Of a stretch of DNA of 62,086 bases, positions 12,569-24,486 are shown one piece after another. The stretch comes from Pezizomycotina sp. ARF18 (taxonomy: Eukaryota > Ascomycota): NCBI GenBank assembly GCA_002224055.1, contig AZLU01000059.1:150001-212086 (forward strand). Direction: 5' to 3'. A program made the position numbers and the translations under genes. Position 1 is the first letter of the stretch. Every line of letters begins with the position of its first letter. Under the pieces are notes generated by a model that did not search any database, was not told the origin of the DNA, and saw only the letters and a program-made list of their open reading frames with translations.

Positions 12569-13971
12569 ACAAGCCATTGCGCCTTGTGATTTTTTTTTTC
12601 CCCCGAGAACTTTTATCTCTTGGTTTTGAAAAAGAAACCACCACACTCCCTTAAAGATGAAACGAATTTCCTTTCTCTACTGGCGTTTTCCTTTTTTCTC
12701 GTATTATTACTTAACTAATATATCAAAATTATCTATACCAATAATTCCTCTCTTAATACTACACCCACATCTCATATATTCTTTTTTGTCCCTATTTTCT
12801 CGGATTTATGTATTCTTCTCCATCTTTCCTTGTCTCTTCCGGGGGTCTTAGTTCTTTTTTGTCTCTTTTAGCCTAGCCTGATACACCTATAGAGCGAATT
12901 ATTGGTTTCATTGCGGGGGGAGTTCACATGTCATTTCAAAAAGGTCTCTTTGTTGTTATTATTATTCCTTGCTGTTTTCTTTCTTTGCTTTACTTTGCTT
13001 ATTCCTTTTTAATACTTACTCGTCCTGAATTATCCTTTACCGAGAAGAAAAAACGAACAAAAAGCGTGTCTTATCCCGTTCCTTTGTTCCCTTCATGAAA
13101 AAGTACTTCACTATTCGCCTAAGCACTTTATTACATACATGTTTACAACACCATTTACGTTAACTGTTTCCATCTATTTGAGCTTATTTTCTTTTTACCC
13201 CTTTATCTTCCGACCCTCTTACACTACAACAGTTTATTTTCGTTTATGGTACTATTCACATGTTTGTTTTTCGTATTTATTATCTCTTTAATACCACCTA
13301 TACGTAGTCACTCGTTTGAGCAAAATCTCATATGTATGTTTTGAGTTTCCTAACTTCTATATGATTGCTCTTTCCGATGTTTTGAGTTTCCTTTCTCCGA
13401 TGTTGTACTTCTCATATCATCACTCTCGGATATAAAAAAATTTTTTTTTCTCTTCCTAGTTTTCCCGATTTTTTTTCCCTTACGGAAGATACGCGGACCA
13501 AAGGAAAATACAACACACTTACTTTTTTGAAAGGGCTGAATTGCATTATGCAGGGTGCATACTGCAGTCAGTTCACAAAACCCTGAGATTCCAAACTTTC
13601 CCCAGGATGCTTTCTGTGATATATTTGACACGTATAAAAGGAATCACGGTGATCACCGGACAATTCCCGACATAGATTGAATTTGATATCGATATTTCGC
13701 CGTGGAGAACACGAAAACTACAAAAAAAAAAAAAAAAATCTGCCAATCACGATAATCACAATCACGCAGTCCCGATACTTGACAGGATACAAAAGGGCTA
13801 TAATTTCGAAATAACCCTAACGCTTTCCCCGCATTTCGGGTTCTGCACGATGTTAAGCGTTTTTCTGCACTTCCGCGTAGGGCTGAGGTTTTTATAAATT
13901 AAGCTTCTAGAACATCGTCTGAATTTTCTGTGTAACCATACCTCACGATACATGAAAAAACGCACGTGCGA

Positions 13972-14005
<34 letters not shown>

Positions 14006-14399
14006 ACCACCACCTGACCTGAGCCATGAGTGAGCGACCGAGAGCGAATCTTGGAGAAATACTGAGTATTTTCATTCTTACGACGCTGATAGATATCTTT
14101 ATCGGATAATTGTATTGCTCCACAAGAGCCCTCGTTATTGACACGTATAATTGCATGTTAGTCCTTTATACGATCCTAGTAACTTTCGGTCTGGTGACGG
14201 TTACCAGTATGCATGTAATGTTGCCGGACGATAGCTCGGAGTGAAAATCGTAAAATAACGGAGCGCGCATTTCTACCTCTCCACACGCTCGCTTGGCTAC
14301 TCGATCTAGTTTATATTCTTGCGGATTGCTAGAGAGTTCTTCTTTATTGTTCTTCAATATAGATCTTGTAAAAAGAGCTCAAGATGAAAGTAGAAGGAA
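12569..14399. other. Convergent intergenic region, ECL1 / TTI1
   Basis: This is 1.8 kb between the stops of two convergent genes. It is AT- and pyrimidine-rich and must hold both 3' UTRs. An A16 run lies near 13722 and a palindromic CGCACGTGCG at about 13962-13971. No gene is recognisable. Confidence 0.6.
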
Positions 14400-17300
14400 T
14401 CAAAATACAACAGCTTCGAATCCTGGCCCAGGAGTTTTAAAGTGATCATCACGCAACAAGCCCAAAGATGCATCTCTGCGTGTTCGCTCTAGCCACACGG
14501 CATCCGAGCTAACCATCGCAAGAGCTTCCTCCAACGAAGCTAGTATATTTTGCTCGTCATCAGTCCTGGATCCTATGAAAACATCATCCGCCACAACCTC
14601 TAATAGGTTGTCGAATTTCTCATCCTCGAGAACCGTGTACCGTAGAATATCGTCGAACAGCTGTAGACTTGCTTTCCAAATCTGATAATGCGGTGTATAG
14701 CTTGCTCCTCCGCCTCCTTTCTTTACAATCTCCTTGCTGCTATTATTGCTCCTTTGGGTTTTGCGGGTAGCTTCTGCGTTTAGTTTCCGCTTAGCTGCAA
14801 TAAACGTAGATCGCAGCGTGGGCCATACTTCGTTTATCCTACTGGACATGAACGTCTTTGCATTACGGCAGAGCGACGAAATAGCGAGCAATGCGGAAAT
14901 GACGATTGTGTCGTTGGTATCCGAAAGGCGGTCGACGATAACCGGCCATAGCTCGTTCACGAGCGGGAGGAAGGAGCCCTTGTGTACTGCTAGTAAAGGC
15001 GACGCCGTTGATACGAGACCCAAGATGAGGGAGCGGAGGGTTGTGGACGGGTGGGTTAGGTAGTGTTGGGAGAGCTTCGCGATGGATTTGATGGTCCTGT
15101 ACGTCGGAGTTGTTGTCGGTTCATTCTTTGCTGTTGTAGGGCTTTGCTCTCCGGCTTCGTCTTCGTCTTCGTCGTCGTCATCCAGTATGCTTTTATCCTT
15201 TTGTTTACTGGGTCCCCACGGTTTCTTCGGAAAGGATGTATCTACATTCGAATCTTCCTCATAGGTATTCTCCGGTAACTGTGACGACTGAGATCGGACT
15301 TTGCGCTGCTCTAACTCTTCTAGGAGGTCCTCAATGGTGGGTAATTTACTTCGCTTAACGTCATCTTCGTCTTCTTGCCTTTGCGTCTCCGAACCATCGG
15401 TTATCAGAAATTCTCGTTTCCCGTCTCTTGCACTCTCTTCTACGATCCCCGTCAGCACCGCAAATAGTAGCTCTGTTAGCTCGCGTAGCCGTGAAAATTG
15501 TCCAGCGCTGCAAATATAGAGGCGACTATATCATCTAGTAGGGTATAAGGCTCGGCCCGCGAGCCGTATCATAAGAAGCACTGTGGGAGCCTGCGGCGAT
15601 ATGTCGAACACGTTCAGCTTCAGGCTGACGGCGTTGACGAGGTAATCCACGTTCTCTATGAGCAGTTCCCGCGTGGAAGGGTACCCGCAAGATACGGCAA
15701 TGTTGTTCAAGCAGATCATCGCGTGCGTCTGCACGCCCGCATCGCGGGATCCGAGGAGGTGGACGACGGGATACAATGCGTCGACGAGCTCGATGCGAAA
15801 ATCCGCCTTCATCTTCTCCGCGGCGAAGCTCACGGCTTCGAGGGCAACGCAGGTAGAAAGAGCTGACGATGACGAAGAATTGACGGTACTGGCATTGTCG
15901 TAGGTTTTGAGAAGGTTCGTTAAGGCGACGGAGCAGAGCTCTTCAAGCAGTTGCTTCTGCATGGCCACTTTGTTCGGATCTACTATCCAATCGTCCTCGT
16001 CTTCCATGGAGCTACGTAGTACATTCGTAGCTATCCAGAGGGAGGTGCATTGATTTACGGTATCGCCGCGGGCGGCCTCGCGGACGTGCCGCTGGATTAT
16101 AGGGAAGGCGGAGGACGATCTGCCGAGCATTTGCTGAACCTCGCTCATCGCTTTCGCGACTTGGGCCTGGCTTGCTTCCGCTAATATAACACTGTCGAAA
16201 CTGCCGATTTGAGTTTCCGTGCTAGTCGTAGGTTCTACGGGAATGAGATCCAATGAGCTAGGCGCGATATCGGTGCTTGCAAGTTCTACCCGTTTCTCCG
16301 CGGTGGATGAGACGAGGCCGCTGACAGCATCTGACAGATTTCTAGACAGCTGGTCCTGAAGCACATCGGAGTTGACTCCTAACTCGTCCAAAACCTTGAA
16401 AGAAATTGAAATCTCCTGTAAGACCCGTGTCTTACTATCGTCATCCTGAGACGTCATGAGCCTCGGAAACGATGTTATCCAGCCGTGCAAACTGGACAGA
16501 AGGATTTCTCCGAAGCCCTCCTTAGAGCTAGCTACGCTCCGGAGCGATGATGCACAGTTTGCTGCTAGTTCTTCATCTTTGTCCGCTGCTAGGAGCACCA
16601 TAGTTTCTATAAGTGTCATCATGGAGCTCTCTAAAGATACGAAACATTCTCGTACAAGGCATAGACATAGCTGAAAGACGCTTCGTCGGACTAGAACTTG
16701 GCGCTGGGTTCTTAGTCTTAAACGCCGGCGAGGGCGACGCTGACCTGGGAAGACGTCGCACGAAGCCATGAAGCGCTTCTCTGTGATACGTTAAATTCTC
16801 CCTTTCTACCATCGATACTGCCGCGGTTACTTCTTTTTCGCCGAGTTCTTTTGTCTTCTCATCTCCAAGGACGGCAGCCACGATCCGCCCGAGAAGCTTG
16901 ACACCAGCGGCGAGTGGTTTCGACAGCCGCTTCCCGCTTGTCCGTGGATCAAGCGATTTGCAGAGCTGCGAAACGGTACCCGGGAAGAAGCTAGCGCGAA
17001 TATCCTCATCGTCAACGCAATCCACCACCAAAATCTCCAAGGCTTCCGTTGCGGAAATTTGAAGCGTCGTGTTCGTGCTGCTCACAACTTCGTCCAGCAA
17101 TGTTGTCACGCAATGGCCCACGGCGGGGATATTGTCGCATCGATCATCCAGGCCCTCTTGCTCTTCTGTACAGCGCTTAAGCTAGAAAATATCTCGCGCA
17201 GGCAGCTGCACCCGGCAATCTTGGTCTCCTCCGATGCACCCGAAGGTGTAGTGCCTTGGCTGCCCGGTTTTCCCCAACAACGAACGTGACCATGATCATC

Positions 17301-17747
17301 AGCTGCTTCGCTAGATCTCCATCGAAATCCGCTCCCGGAGCGCCCAGCATGATTTAACCAGGAGCTTTACGCATATTAGGCTGAGCTCCCGTACCCTGTC
17401 CGTGAACTTTTGTGGCTGCGAGAAGACGTGCGACAGAGGGAAGAAGATGTAGTCGCCTAGCCCTTTGAGAGAGGCTCCTTGAGCTCCGTGGTAGTATTTT
17501 GGAGGGTGGAAGTGAGAGACAACAGGGCAGTGGTGAGGCTGGCATTCGCCCGGCTGTCAACGTGAGCTTGCAGGACAAGTTTGCTGATGACGATGCATGT
17601 TGGTTTGACCTGTGGAAATAAATAAATTAGACGCTCCTTTTTGTTACTTGATCTTTTCTGTATCCTAAAAGAGAGTGGGTCATGGAAAGTACCAACTGTT
17701 TGGAATATTCTGCTTTGTGCAGCTTCTGCTGAAGAAAGGCTCATCAT
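14400..17747 (-). CDS. TTI1: TTI1, HEAT-repeat subunit of the TTT (Tel2-Tti1-Tti2) complex
   Basis: With Tel2 and Tti2, this cochaperone complex matures PI3K-like kinases (TOR, ATM/ATR type). The chosen start is the first ATG of the ATG-ATG pair (17747), giving MMSLSSAEAAQSRIFQ. An intron follows at about 17610-17696 (acceptor CCACAG), then VKPTCIVISKLVL and GDYIFFPLSHVF. The middle has FPGTVSQLCKSLDP and the end has VLTGIVEES, a DDDDEDEDEA acidic patch, then LVNELWPVIVDRLSDTN and SSRINEVWPTL, which are typical TTI1 C-terminal HEAT motifs. The length is near 1,085 codons, normal for the family. Frame breaks occur near 15483, 15538 and 17273, each repaired by one extra base: for example HGYAS then ELTELLFAV, and IPY then LDDIVASIF. 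The gene is divergent from the NFKBIL1-like gene, 295 bp away. The identification rests on conserved blocks and gene length. Confidence 0.86.
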
Positions 17748-18042
17748 TGGAAGTTTTTGCCGTTGTTGGTTTCTCTTGGAGATCGTCACGAGCGTGGTTG
17801 ATGGGTAGAGCTCGGGAAAGCCTTGCCAAGTCTAGGAGAAAAGTAAATCCGTTCCTTTCAGCTGAGCTTTTGCCTCATTGAGTTTCGATGAGTCGCAAAA
17901 CTTCCTTTCATTATTGTTAGATATTTATTCTCCCTTTCCTTCATTTCCACCCAAATTTCACCCATTTTTACCTAACTCTCCATCCTCTTTCACCCCCACC
18001 ACGCTCCTTAAGATTCACTCGAAAGCCTAACTCAGCAACACT

Positions 18043-19053
18043 ATGGCCGAAACAGAATCAAAAAGGAGGCGCTCAGCTTCACCGAAGCGAGACGGTGAAT
18101 ATGATTCCGCCCGCAAGTCTAAGTTTCGCTTCAAATCGAAGAGTTCGAGCAGGCGCAGCTCCCACCGCGAGCGCTCGAGGGACAGAGACCACCGGGATGA
18201 CGACCGACACCACGGAAGCCATCGCCACAGCTCCAAGCGCCATAAATCGTCTTCACACCGCTCCTCCTCGTTCAGACTAAAAGACAATCCAGCCGAATAT
18301 GACGACACTTACATCCCAATTGCCGCACCTTCAATTTTGCCGATCCGGAAACATCGTTTCGGGAGTCGCTCTTTGACGCGATGGCAGATGATGAAGGTGC
18401 CGCTTTTGGGAAGGGGTTTACGGGCAACCGGTGCACAATTACTCCCGCCCCGAGGTTGAGAATGAAAAAGGGGAGCTGGAGATGATGAACGACGAGGAAT
18501 ATGCTGCTTATGTTCGCGGTAAAATGTACGAGAAGTCGCACGAATACCTTATCAATGAGCGGAAACGGCGCGAGGAGGAGAGGCAGCGGAAGAAAAAGGA
18601 AGACGAAGAAGCTAGGCAGGAATGGCAAAGGAAAGAATACGAAAGGCTCGCGAGGGAAAAGGCTAGGAGGCAGAAGAAGAAGGCCGAAGGATTGCAGACG
18701 AGGTGGAAGGAGTATCAAGCGCTTGGGAGGAGATATCTACGAAGCGGAAAGACGGCGCTGAAAAGTTCAAGCTGAGGATACCTTGGCCGGTCGATTCGGG
18801 ATTCCGGAAAGATATTACGAAGGAGGCGGTGGAAGACTTCTTCAAATGTGCAACCACAGTGCCTAGTATAAGCGATGGGGAGAAGCAACCACTTTCTCTA
18901 GCAGATGTACTGAGGGTCGAGCGTGTGAGGTGGCATCCTGACAAGGCGATGCAAAGATGGGGCAGGGATGATCTCTCTGACGAGGATCTCAAAGGCATCA
19001 CTGCAGTTTTCCAGGTTGTGGATAGCTTATGGGCCAAACTTAAATCGAAGTAA
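18043..19053 (+). CDS. NFKBIL1-like protein (fungal IkappaBL homologue, J-like C-terminus)
   Basis: The predicted protein is about 336 residues. It starts in a good context (CACTATGGCC) with an Arg/Ser/His-rich low-complexity region reminiscent of splicing-associated proteins. It continues with RTFNFADPETSFRESLFDAM, then YGQPVHNYSRPE, a highly charged coiled-coil stretch (ERKRREEERQRKKKEDEE), IPWPVDSG, and near the C-terminus VLRVERVRWHPDKAMQRWG, the WHPDK motif of fungal and animal NFKBIL1 relatives. Ankyrin repeats, present in the vertebrate protein, are not visible. Three single-base losses shift frame: one A near 18319, one T near 18406 and one T near 18724. Each lies in a run and the conserved text resumes at once. 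The cellular role in fungi is not established; a nuclear, RNA-linked role is inference from composition. Confidence 0.78.
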
Positions 19054-19222
19054 TACCGTACATTATACAATATAATATAAGATACCCGATATACGCAAGC
19101 ACAAAAAGCCTGACTGTCAGGATAATGGGAAAGAGCACTGAGCTCTCCGATAAGAAGGAAACAGGACGCCATCTGAAAGGTTTTATGCCCTCCTCGCAGG
19201 TGGCTACCACAAGACGCCAACA

Positions 19223-19398
19223 CTAAGCTGGCCCGATGAAGGCTTGTACTACCATTGGGCCAAGTGGAGATTCAGCAGGGCAAAGATCCCAATCACCAGA
19301 CAGAGCGGACCGAACATCATCCCGCAGCTGGGGGGCCCGACTTGTACCACTCAACAACTTCGAAGATAAATGCCAGAGAGCTCGCTAATTGGAATTTG
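19223..19398 (-). other. Short unrecognised protein-like ORF
   Basis: The minus strand reads CLHKFQLASSLAFIFEVVEW, then YKSGPP, and after one presumed missing C in a C run near 19331 continues QLRDDVRSALSGDWDLC, then PLGPMVVQAFIGPA and a TAG stop. About 60 codons can be read and an in-frame stop precedes them. The composition looks more like protein than its neighbours, but I recognise no family. It could be a terminal exon, a gene relic or chance. Confidence 0.2.
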
Positions 19399-19614
19399 TG
19401 AAGGCACTAGGAGCTGTGTTCCCGGATAAGTTGTCTATTCACTGCACAGGTGGCACATAATGGATTGTCGAATTTACTATCTGTGATACCTACTATATAA
19501 CCAACAGACTCGTGCGGTTGGAATAGAAAACAAAAAAAAAAAAAAAAAAAAAATGAACGAAATGCAAAAGAGAAAACCACTACTACTACCAAGCGGAGGT
19601 ATAGTGGGAAAGCC

Positions 19615-19704
19615 AAACCTATTTAATAGGGTTTCAGAAGAACCGTACCTAATTTAATAGGAGGTTTACCAGGTTCTCTGAGAAACTTAAAGTTAATAAG
19701 TTTC
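19615..19704. repeat. Three successive inverted repeats
   Basis: Three short palindromic units follow one another. The first (19615-19634) pairs AAACCTATT with AATAGGGTTT. The second (19647-19665) has ACCT...AGGT arms and shares the AATTTAATAGG core with the first. The third (19682-19704) has perfect GAAACTT...AAGTTTC arms around 9 nt. I know no named element with this layout. Confidence 0.5.
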
Positions 19705-20030
19705 CTGCTTTTATTTTAAGAATAAGTTGCATTGAGGTAGCCTCGTCGCAGGCTCCGGATCCGGTGGAGGGCCGAGGCTAGCAATGAGTGGCCCGAGGCT
19801 TAAGCACGGAGTGCAACCTAATCAAGCCCCTACTTAGTTTCGAAGGGGGTTACATTGTGGTACTTAGGTGATTTGGTCCGGGTCGTCGTTTGAGGCAGAG
19901 GTTGCTTACGTAAAGCAGAGCGAATCTGACATTACACCTTGCTCATCGGCACGGCATCACTGGGAGTTGGAGGTCACCGAAGAATTTTGCTATCTAAAGT
20001 GAAAATTGGGGCTGGCCCGATAGGGTATGT

Positions 20031-20764
20031 CACGTGATCGGACTATTGAGGGCTTTGTTTTCTGGTACTATTAGTCACGTGTGCCTTCCTAAGAAGGAAG
20101 ACCTCGTCCTGGCGCAGCCGGGCTTTCATCTCATCTCGGATCAGCGTCACCACTCTCGAATTGCAGCAGCGCTTGTACTTGTCCCGGCGAATGTTTTGGT
20201 TTCACTCAGCGCGGCGCAAAGATCCCCGGAATGCTTTTCGTGGAACTTGCGTTCTCGTTTATATATAACAATTGGGCTTACATTCAAAGCAGTAATAACT
20301 GTGTTTGATAGAACTTTTTTTTCTGCGATATTTTATCTACACTTGAGTGAGTATGTTTTATTCTACGATCTTGGGATCCTCTGAAGGTGATATATTCTAT
20401 TTCTACTCATTAGAGGGTTCCTTCTCTATATTTACTCTATTTTTTTTGTCATTGTTCAAATAGCCAAGCACCAAGTAAAGAGCAATTCCATCCGACTTTA
20501 AATCTGCCCATCAAAATTTGCCAAACCCCTGCAGCATACTGTGCTGCCTCTGGCACGGGAAATGCCGCATCTCTGCCGCACAGTCCAGGACCATCGACGA
20601 TGAGCAACCAGGGGAAGTGGGTACTGCTGCTACTGCATGCAACGGGGAACAAAAAATGCGCACGAGCATGAACAGGAGCTGGAGCTGCAGCACAATGGGG
20701 AATGGTCTTTCTACCGCGTCGCAATAAGGAGTCTTTTTGTTTTGAATGTGAATCCCAGCACGTG
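20031..20764. promoter_or_regulatory. Three CACGTG E-boxes
   Basis: CACGTG occurs at 20031-20036 and 20076-20081, both preceded by GT (GTCACGTG), and again at 20759-20764 (AGCACGTGCT). This hexamer is the binding core for bHLH factors such as Cbf1 and Pho4. No gene start that I can support lies within 1 kb, so the function is unassigned. Confidence 0.35.
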
Positions 20765-23700
20765 CTTTTGAGCGGTTACAAGGACAAGGCAGTTTTTTCT
20801 CCATGTGCTCGCATTTCTTTAGTTCGCTCGTGGAGATTTGCTGCCGTGCACTCTGGTAAGATTAATACTTACGATAGTCCGGTGGGCTTCGTGTAGTGAA
20901 TACTTATACAAATACCCCTGCAATCACCGTCACCTATACTAACTAATGCAATCTTTTACCTTTCACTATTGCTAAAAAAAAAAAAAAAAAAAGCAAAGAA
21001 AATATGCCTGCAAAGCACTCCCCCCAGGCTAATGCGGGGGAGAAAAGGAGATGAGTGAAGAGTCTCAAACTTGCCACTGCTTGCCAACTTGGGGAACGGG
21101 CAAAACAGAATGGAGCCTACGACAGAGGCAGCTATTGCCGACGAGCAGAGTATTTTTATCGTTCAGAATTCTTCTCTCGAAGAAAAAGGGGTCGCAAGTT
21201 GCAAGCAACCTGATGCCTATTGACTCCAACCTCGAGATCACGAATGCGTTCTCATTGGACCAAAACGGGTTGGGTGGCCGCTAAAACATACCTCTGCTCT
21301 CTTCGGTAACCCACAACCGTAAACCGCAAAAGATGGGGGAGGATCTAAATACACAAAAAAAAAAAAAAAAAAAAAGAAAGAGAGAAAGAAAGAAAACTTG
21401 CAGGAAAAAGCTATTAACACTCGTTGCACGAAGTTCCAGCCCTCTATTTCAGTGAGAGGAAAAAAAAAAAAAGAAGACGAGAGAGCGAATTCTAAAATGC
21501 CGAGAAGAAGGTGGCATGCAAAGGTCCATCGTATTGTACGTGCACCGCATTTCTTTTCTTTCTTTTTTTTCGCTTTTCCTTAGCCTTTTTCTCTCCACCT
21601 TTCCCTGTTACAGACCCTTTGATCCCAGGCGTGTATGTTTGATGTCATTTATATAGTAAGAGATCCAACACTTTTCTTTCTTGATGGTGGTTCTTTTTTT
21701 TTTTATTTGAAGCCAATCGATTTATTTCCTTTTTTTTTTTTTCTCTCTCTTTGAATTCTAATCTGTATACTTGAACCAATTTCTTCGACAAGGGCAGACA
21801 AAAGTCATTTGATACAAAGTTCCTCTCAGTATTATTCGTTCTACAAAGCACTGATACGGCCTGCTACGTTTATTGAAATACGATTGGGGGAATAACAATA
21901 ATTGGCTTTGATTCTTGACCGAGACTCGATTCGAATAACGAGGTATCGAGAGGAAATCTTTACTCAAAGAAAGGTATTGCTAGCGAAAAGTCTTCAAAAA
22001 AAAATTTAAATTCTTTGCACTCTGAGAAGCTCGAGTTCACCAGACAACGGGGAGAATTTAACGAAAACAAGTAAGTTGAAATAATAGGAACTCACGCCGT
22101 ACGTATACGAGTTTTATTTTCAGAGGTCAATTGCCTTCATTATCGCGTTTTGTAACTTTTTCTTAATCTTCTTGACTCGATTACTTCGGCCCTTATACCG
22201 TTTCGTTTTCTACTCAATGTCTATTCGCAAAAGAAAAATACAAAATACATTCACGTTTGCACTCTGGCATGAAGGAATTCATCCCCCTCCGTATACACAT
22301 TGACTTGTCATTCCGATTCTCTCCTATTAGTTTCCTTCTTTTTCACGTTTAGCTACGCTCGTTGAAGAAGGGAGAGTCCAGTGAGCCTCGACTTTGCCAA
22401 GGTATTCACATTCGAACCTGCTATATCCACTTTCTAGCCTCTTACAAGGCTCGTTTTTTTCAGCGAGCGCTAGCAGCTGTCAGTTCCTTCCAAATCCGCT
22501 GAGAATCCCTATGTAGTGCCTCTATCGAGCGTTCCCAGTCTCCTCACTCTCCAGGTTTGCATTAGCCGCAACCCTGAAGAAAGAAAAGAATAGAAATATT
22601 TAATAAAATCAATGAGAGAAAGTAAAAAAGGAAAAATTGATAAGAAAAGAAAAAGAACCTCTTCCCTTCTTCCCAAACCAGTTGTTGGTTTTGGTGGGAA
22701 GATTCAAGAGCCTTCGGTTCACCGGTTCCTAAACTGGTAGCTGGACGGTGGGAACGGAAAGAGCAGAGAGGAGCCAAAAAAAAAAAAAAAATAGAACAGG
22801 AAGAAAAGGCTACTTAGTGTCGAATCGATATGCATCATCGTTACCCAGTCGTAGGACCCGCTGCAGCAAACCTTTTTTTTCCGCGCTTTGCCGCATTTAC
22901 TTGGTTATACTTCTTATTCCTTCTTATGCGAAGGAATAACGCAAATGAATAGCTACATTTACTATATATATCGCCGTACCTACACTATTAAAAGAGGTGG
23001 TAGTACGATTTCTCCCCTCCCTCCTTGTTCACCATTATTTACCTGAAGCCCAATCCTAATCCATGGTGGGGAGGAGGCGAGGAGGAGCGAACGGTTCTTG
23101 ACTTACTCGCATAAATTGTCACTATTAACCCACTCGTATTCACAACAACTGTCTCTGTCGCTTTTAAGTCTTATTTCCCGCTTCTTCTTGGTTTACCTTT
23201 TCCTTTTTCCATATTTTTCCCCCTTCTGAAAAAAACCGGTGGGATAAGGATACGGAAATATTACTATGAAGTAGTTATTTTAATCCTCTTGGTCGAACAA
23301 TTGAAATCGAATACCGAAAGAAAAAAGAAAGAAAGAAAGAGTGATCAAGAGGAGGGGGAAGGATAGAAGATCAACGCTCTCCTCAACCACCTCCTCAACT
23401 ACTCAGTTGGCCGGTATATATCAACTTTTGAGTACCCGACAAAAATTATTGGTCTACCAACCATCTTCTCCGAGGCCAAACAAAAGTAAAGAAGGGAGGG
23501 AGCATGGAGAGGGAGGGTTACTGTAATCTCGATCGATCATTTCCTCTCTGCTGAGTTGCCCTTGCTTATTTTATCTTTCGCAACGAAGGTTCTCATTTCC
23601 CACTTTCCTCTCTCCTTTCCTATTCTTTTTATTTTTATTTTTATTTTAATTTTTGAGATAATATACCAGTCAGAAGGTGGATTTGCGATTGCCATCCGAG

Positions 23701-24471
23701 ACCTTTCTTTTGGCGATTTCTCCTCTGAATTATCTGTCCAAATCGCTACAAGCGCATGCAAGTATCATTATCGTCTTCGTTCTTGATCCAAGTAAATATT
23801 TGAATCTCCCCTCTCTTCAGCGCCGGTTTTCCCACCCATCTCCTTATCAATCCATCTTACTTCTTCATCGATTCTGTCCTGTTTCCTATGCGTTTCCCAA
23901 AGTATTTTCTCGTCTCGAAGAAAAGAGGGTTCGTCTTCGAAATTTAGCTCTTATTCTGGAATAATCCCGCCAAATCGTCATATTTGGACCTTCCCGCGCG
24001 GGTACCGAAAAAACCACCCCAAAGTTTTCTGCTGGGAACCACGCAGTGACTGTCATCCCCACGGAGACTGTTGGACTGGGAAAATAAGGATTCAAGGAAG
24101 AAGGGAAGAAAGAAAAAAACAAGGGGTACATACAAAACTACGTCTCATTGCTGGTTTTCACGAGAGAGGGGGAGAGCCAATTCCTTTGCCCCATTGCACT
24201 GAAAGATCGAATATTATAGGCTGGACCCGGTTGGAGACGATCGAGTTATTATTTTAAGAGCAAAGAGTCGAAATGAAATCATCTTGATATTTATATTATT
24301 ATTATTATTATTAACGAGGAAGAAAAATAAATAAGTTGAACTCAGATCTAGAAGAGGGAAGTCGTCGTTATATATACCTTTTCTTCTCCACCAAATCCTT
24401 TTTTCTATATACCTCAAAAATAAAATAAAACCCACTCTGGGGGAGACGCCAATCGCCAACTCCACCAAGCT

Positions 24472-24486
24472 CCCCCCCCCCCCCCC
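24472..24486. repeat. C15 homopolymer
   Basis: Fifteen consecutive C are followed by GGCGGCGCCCC, in the upstream region of the PKA gene. It is the only C run of this length in the window, and its exact length is likely unreliable in the assembly. Confidence 0.85.
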
